This document shows positions 6,996 to 9,323 of a stretch of 9,323 bases of DNA, piece after piece; the first letter of the stretch is position 1, and each line of letters begins with the position of its first letter. Source of the DNA: an uncultured Faecalibacterium sp. (GTDB taxonomy: Bacteria > Bacillota > Clostridia > Oscillospirales > Ruminococcaceae). The position numbers and the translations under genes were made by a program. Location of the stretch: the NCBI GenBank assembly GCA_945982465.1, contig CAMFSB010000045.1:1-9323 (forward strand), given 5' to 3'. The notes under the pieces are model-generated. The model saw only the letters and a program-made list of their open reading frames with translations, ran no database searches and was not told the origin of the DNA.

Positions 6996-8342
6996 ATGGA
7001 CTACAAACAGCAATATACGCAAAAATTGGTCAGTGCTGCGCAGGCGGCCACAGTGGTAAAAAGCGGCGATTGGGTGGATTACGGCTGGACCACCAGCACC
7101 CCCGTGGCTGTGGACCGGGAGATCGCAAAGCGTCTGCCCGGGCTGGAGAACGTGAATTTCCGCGGCGGCATTCTGATGTGGACGCCCGCCATTTTCCAGA
7201 TCGATGATCCGGCCGCCCACATGACCTGGAACAGCTGGCACATGGGCGGCATCGAGCGCAAGGCGGCCGCCCAGGGCTTCAGCTTCTACGCGCCCATCCG
7301 CTATTCCGAGCTGCCCCGCTATTACCGCGAAAGCCCCGACCCGCTGGATGTGGCCGTGTTTCAGGTGGCGCCCATGGACGAGCACGGCTGGTTCAATTTT
7401 GGGCCGAACGCCAGCCACCTGGCCACCGTGTGCGAACGGGCCAAAACGGTCATTGTGGAAGTTAACCGCAACATGCCCCGGTGCCTGGGCGGCTTTGCCA
7501 ACGGCGTCCACATTTCCAAGGTGGATTACATTGTGGAGGGCGATAACCCCCCCATCGGCCAGATGGGCCCGGCCGGCGCGCCCAGCGAGGTGGACATTGC
7601 CGTGGCCCGGCAGATCGTGCCGCAGATTCGCAACGGGGCCTGCCTGCAGCTTGGCATTGGCGGCATGCCCAATGCGGTGGGCAGCCTGATCGCCGAAAGC
7701 GACCTGAAGGACCTGGGCGTGCACACCGAAATGTATGTGGACGCCTTTGTGGATATTGCCAAAGCAGGCAAGATCAACGGCTCGAAAAAGCAGCTGGACA
7801 CCGGCCGCCAGGTGTACGCGTTCGGCGCGGGCACCCAGAAGCTGTACGATTACCTGAACGATAACCCCGAGTGCATGGCCGCCACAGTGGAGTATACCAA
7901 CGACATCCGCACCGTGTCCGCGCTGGATAACTTCATCTCCATCAACAACGCCGTGGATGTGGACCTGTTCGGCCAGGTGAACGCGGAGAGCGCCGGTACC
8001 AAAAACATTTCGGGCGCGGGCGGCCAGCTGGATTTTGTGCTGGGCGCGTACCTGTCCAACGGCGGCAAGAGCTTTATCTGCCTGTCGTCCACGTTCCTGA
8101 ACAAAAAGACCGGCCGGCTGGAAAGCCGCATCCGTCCCACGCTGGAAAACGGCAGCATCGTTACCGACACGCGCGCCAACGTACATTATCTGTGCACCGA
8201 GTACGGCTGCGTAAACCTGAAAGGGCTTTCCAGCTGGGAACGGGCCGAGGCCATCATCGGCCTGGCGCATCCCGATTTCCGCGAGGAGCTGATCGCCCAA
8301 GCGGACAAAATGCACATCTGGCGGCGCAGCAACAAGCGCTGA
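6996..8342 (+). CDS. but: Butyryl-CoA:acetate CoA-transferase
   Basis: 448-residue family I CoA-transferase that swaps CoA from butyryl-CoA to acetate, releasing butyrate and acetyl-CoA; it is the last step of the main butyrate route in gut Firmicutes. The N-terminus has [20 protein letters not shown] (21-40) and [10 protein letters not shown] (107-116), followed by [18 protein letters not shown] (124-141). The catalytic glutamate that forms the glutamyl-CoA thioester is expected at Glu245 in [10 protein letters not shown] (242-251). The CoA-binding glycine motifs are [10 protein letters not shown] (220-229) and [14 protein letters not shown] (339-352). Related transferases acting on 4-hydroxybutyrate share the fold, so substrate choice is inferred from the close match recalled to Roseburia and Faecalibacterium enzymes and from the full pathway next door. 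It is divergent from coaD and has its own promoter. A dyad, AAGCGC-TGA-GCGCTT, surrounds its stop codon. Confidence 0.94.
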   Translation: MDYKQQYTQKLVSAAQAATVVKSGDWVDYGWTTSTPVAVDREIAKRLPGLENVNFRGGILMWTPAIFQIDDPAAHMTWNSWHMGGIERKAAAQGFSFYAPIRYSELPRYYRESPDPLDVAVFQVAPMDEHGWFNFGPNASHLATVCERAKTVIVEVNRNMPRCLGGFANGVHISKVDYIVEGDNPPIGQMGPAGAPSEVDIAVARQIVPQIRNGACLQLGIGGMPNAVGSLIAESDLKDLGVHTEMYVDAFVDIAKAGKINGSKKQLDTGRQVYAFGAGTQKLYDYLNDNPECMAATVEYTNDIRTVSALDNFISINNAVDVDLFGQVNAESAGTKNISGAGGQLDFVLGAYLSNGGKSFICLSSTFLNKKTGRLESRIRPTLENGSIVTDTRANVHYLCTEYGCVNLKGLSSWERAEAIIGLAHPDFREELIAQADKMHIWRRSNKR

Positions 8343-8348
8343 GCGCTT
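8334..8348. repeat. Dyad centred on the but stop codon
   Basis: AAGCGC (8334-8339) and GCGCTT (8343-8348) are exact inverted copies with the stop codon TGA as the 3-base centre. The following bases (TGCGC) are not a U-tract, so it is not a standard terminator. Confidence 0.45.
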
Positions 8349-8359
8349 TGCGCACCCTG

Positions 8360-8377
8360 CCCGTTTAAATAAACGGG
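8360..8377 (+). repeat. Hairpin between but and the AI-2E-family gene
   Basis: CCCGTTTA (8360-8367) and TAAACGGG (8370-8377) are perfect inverted copies. In RNA this gives a 7-pair stem with a 4-base loop, immediately upstream of the purine-rich ribosome site of the next gene. No U-tract follows, so read-through from but is likely; the stem could be an RNA-processing point or could tune translation of the downstream gene. Confidence 0.5.
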
Positions 8378-8392
8378 AAGAAAGGCGACAAC

Positions 8393-9323
8393 ATGAAGTT
8401 CAACCAAAAAAAGCCCTATATTTACGGCATGCTGGCCGGCTTTGGCGCTATCAGCCTGAGCGTGCTGTTCTTCTTTGTGCTGTACCGGTATCAGGGCTTT
8501 GGCGACGCGATCCGGAACCTGCTGGGTATTTTGCAGCCGTTTATCTACGGCGGTGTGATCGCCTATCTGCTCAAGCCGGTCTGCAACACCTACGACGAGT
8601 TTCTGCACCGGCATCTGCCGGAGCGGCTGCGCAAGGCAGCCGGCCCGCTGGCGGTGACCGTTAGCATGCTGACCGGCCTGCTGATCGTGTATATGCTGAT
8701 CATCATGATCATTCCGCAGCTGGCCAGCAGCATCTTTTCGCTGTTCTCCATCCTGCCGGGCCGCGTGGAAACTTTTATCGACTGGCTGAACCGGATGTTC
8801 GGCGAAAACGAAGTGCTGATGAACTACATCGACACCGGCTACGAGGCGATCCGCACTTCGTTTGACGACTGGGTCAAGAACACCCTGACCCCCGCTTTGA
8901 AAGACCTGATCAGCGGCGTGGGGCTGAGCGTGGTCAACGCTGTGATCACGGTCAAAAACATCATCATCGGGCTGATCGTCGCCGTTTATCTGCTGGCCAG
9001 CCGCAAGCGCTTTGGCCGGCAGGGCAAGATGGTTCTGTACAGTGTGCTCAAGCCCGCCTGGGCCGACCTGGTCATGGAGGAAGTGCGCTACGCCAACCGC
9101 ATGTTCGAAGGCTTTATCAACGGCAAGATCCTGGATTCAGCCATCATCGGCGTATTGTGCTATGTGGTCAGCCTGATCCTGGACTTCCCCAACGCCCTGC
9201 TGGTATCAGCCATCATCGGCGTGACCAACGTGATCCCGTTCTTCGGGCCGTTTATCGGTGCGGTGCCCGCCACACTGCTGATCCTGATCGAGAACCCCAT
9301 CAAGGCGGTCTGGTTCATTGTGT
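8393..9323 (+). CDS. AI-2E family transporter (PerM/YtvI-like), C-terminus cut by window edge
   Basis: Partial gene: 310 codons from the ATG at 8393 with no stop before the right edge. The protein is a polytopic membrane protein of the AI-2E exporter/permease family (formerly UPF0118). Hydrophobic segments lie at about 11-31, 44-60, 86-108, 176-202, 247-264 and 268-299, with a large soluble stretch at about 110-175 that is typical of the family. The diagnostic segment is GVTNVIPFFGPFIGAVPATL (276-295). Members have been linked to autoinducer-2 export, to Na+/H+ antiport and to other small-molecule export, so the substrate cannot be told here. AAAGG (8381-8385) lies 7 bases before the ATG. It starts 50 bases after but with no visible promoter in between, so co-transcription with but is likely. 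Family members are commonly about 340-400 residues; the missing end is due to the window. Confidence 0.88.
   Translation, partial: MKFNQKKPYIYGMLAGFGAISLSVLFFFVLYRYQGFGDAIRNLLGILQPFIYGGVIAYLLKPVCNTYDEFLHRHLPERLRKAAGPLAVTVSMLTGLLIVYMLIIMIIPQLASSIFSLFSILPGRVETFIDWLNRMFGENEVLMNYIDTGYEAIRTSFDDWVKNTLTPALKDLISGVGLSVVNAVITVKNIIIGLIVAVYLLASRKRFGRQGKMVLYSVLKPAWADLVMEEVRYANRMFEGFINGKILDSAIIGVLCYVVSLILDFPNALLVSAIIGVTNVIPFFGPFIGAVPATLLILIENPIKAVWFIV

Noticed and set aside
6936..8315. 459-codon minus-strand open frame opposite but
   Set aside because: It is antisense to but, with a composition typical of a reverse frame of GC-rich coding DNA.

Overview
The window is a near-complete acetyl-CoA-to-butyrate gene cluster from a GC-rich anaerobic Firmicute. 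Gene content, strong Shine-Dalgarno sites and protein sequences suggest a gut butyrate producer of the Oscillospiraceae/Ruminococcaceae (Faecalibacterium-Gemmiger-Subdoligranulum type). The genus is an inference from memory of related proteins; no search was run.

Layout. On the minus strand, reading from about 6714 down to 1, lie coaD (phosphopantetheine adenylyltransferase), thl (acetyl-CoA acetyltransferase), crt (3-hydroxybutyryl-CoA dehydratase), hbd (3-hydroxybutyryl-CoA dehydrogenase), bcd (butyryl-CoA dehydrogenase), etfB and etfA. The C-terminus of etfA runs off the left edge. On the plus strand, diverging from coaD across a 281-base promoter region, are but (butyryl-CoA:acetate CoA-transferase) and, 50 bases after it, an AI-2E-family membrane protein that runs off the right edge. 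The two edge genes have no stop inside the window.

How the genes work together. Thl condenses two acetyl-CoA, Hbd reduces acetoacetyl-CoA, Crt dehydrates the product to crotonyl-CoA, and Bcd-EtfAB reduces it to butyryl-CoA. In this enzyme family the last step is coupled by flavin electron bifurcation to ferredoxin reduction. But then exchanges the CoA with acetate and releases butyrate. CoaD makes dephospho-CoA, so a CoA-synthesis gene sits between the two arms of a CoA-thioester pathway.

The genes are ordinary for this pathway; the non-coding DNA is more interesting. The four wider minus-strand gaps (coaD-thl, thl-crt, crt-hbd, hbd-bcd) each hold a strong inverted repeat, whereas bcd-etfB-etfA is tightly packed with gaps of 16 and 19 bases. 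The hbd-bcd gap (2864-3027) is AT-rich. It contains a GC-rich hairpin, a 20-base imperfect inverted repeat and a 10-base sequence perfectly complementary to the bcd ribosome-binding site. That complementary sequence lies in one arm of the GC hairpin, so two mutually exclusive RNA folds can be drawn: a candidate translational switch or attenuator on bcd-etfBA. No RNA genes, CRISPR arrays, transposase genes or prophage genes were seen.
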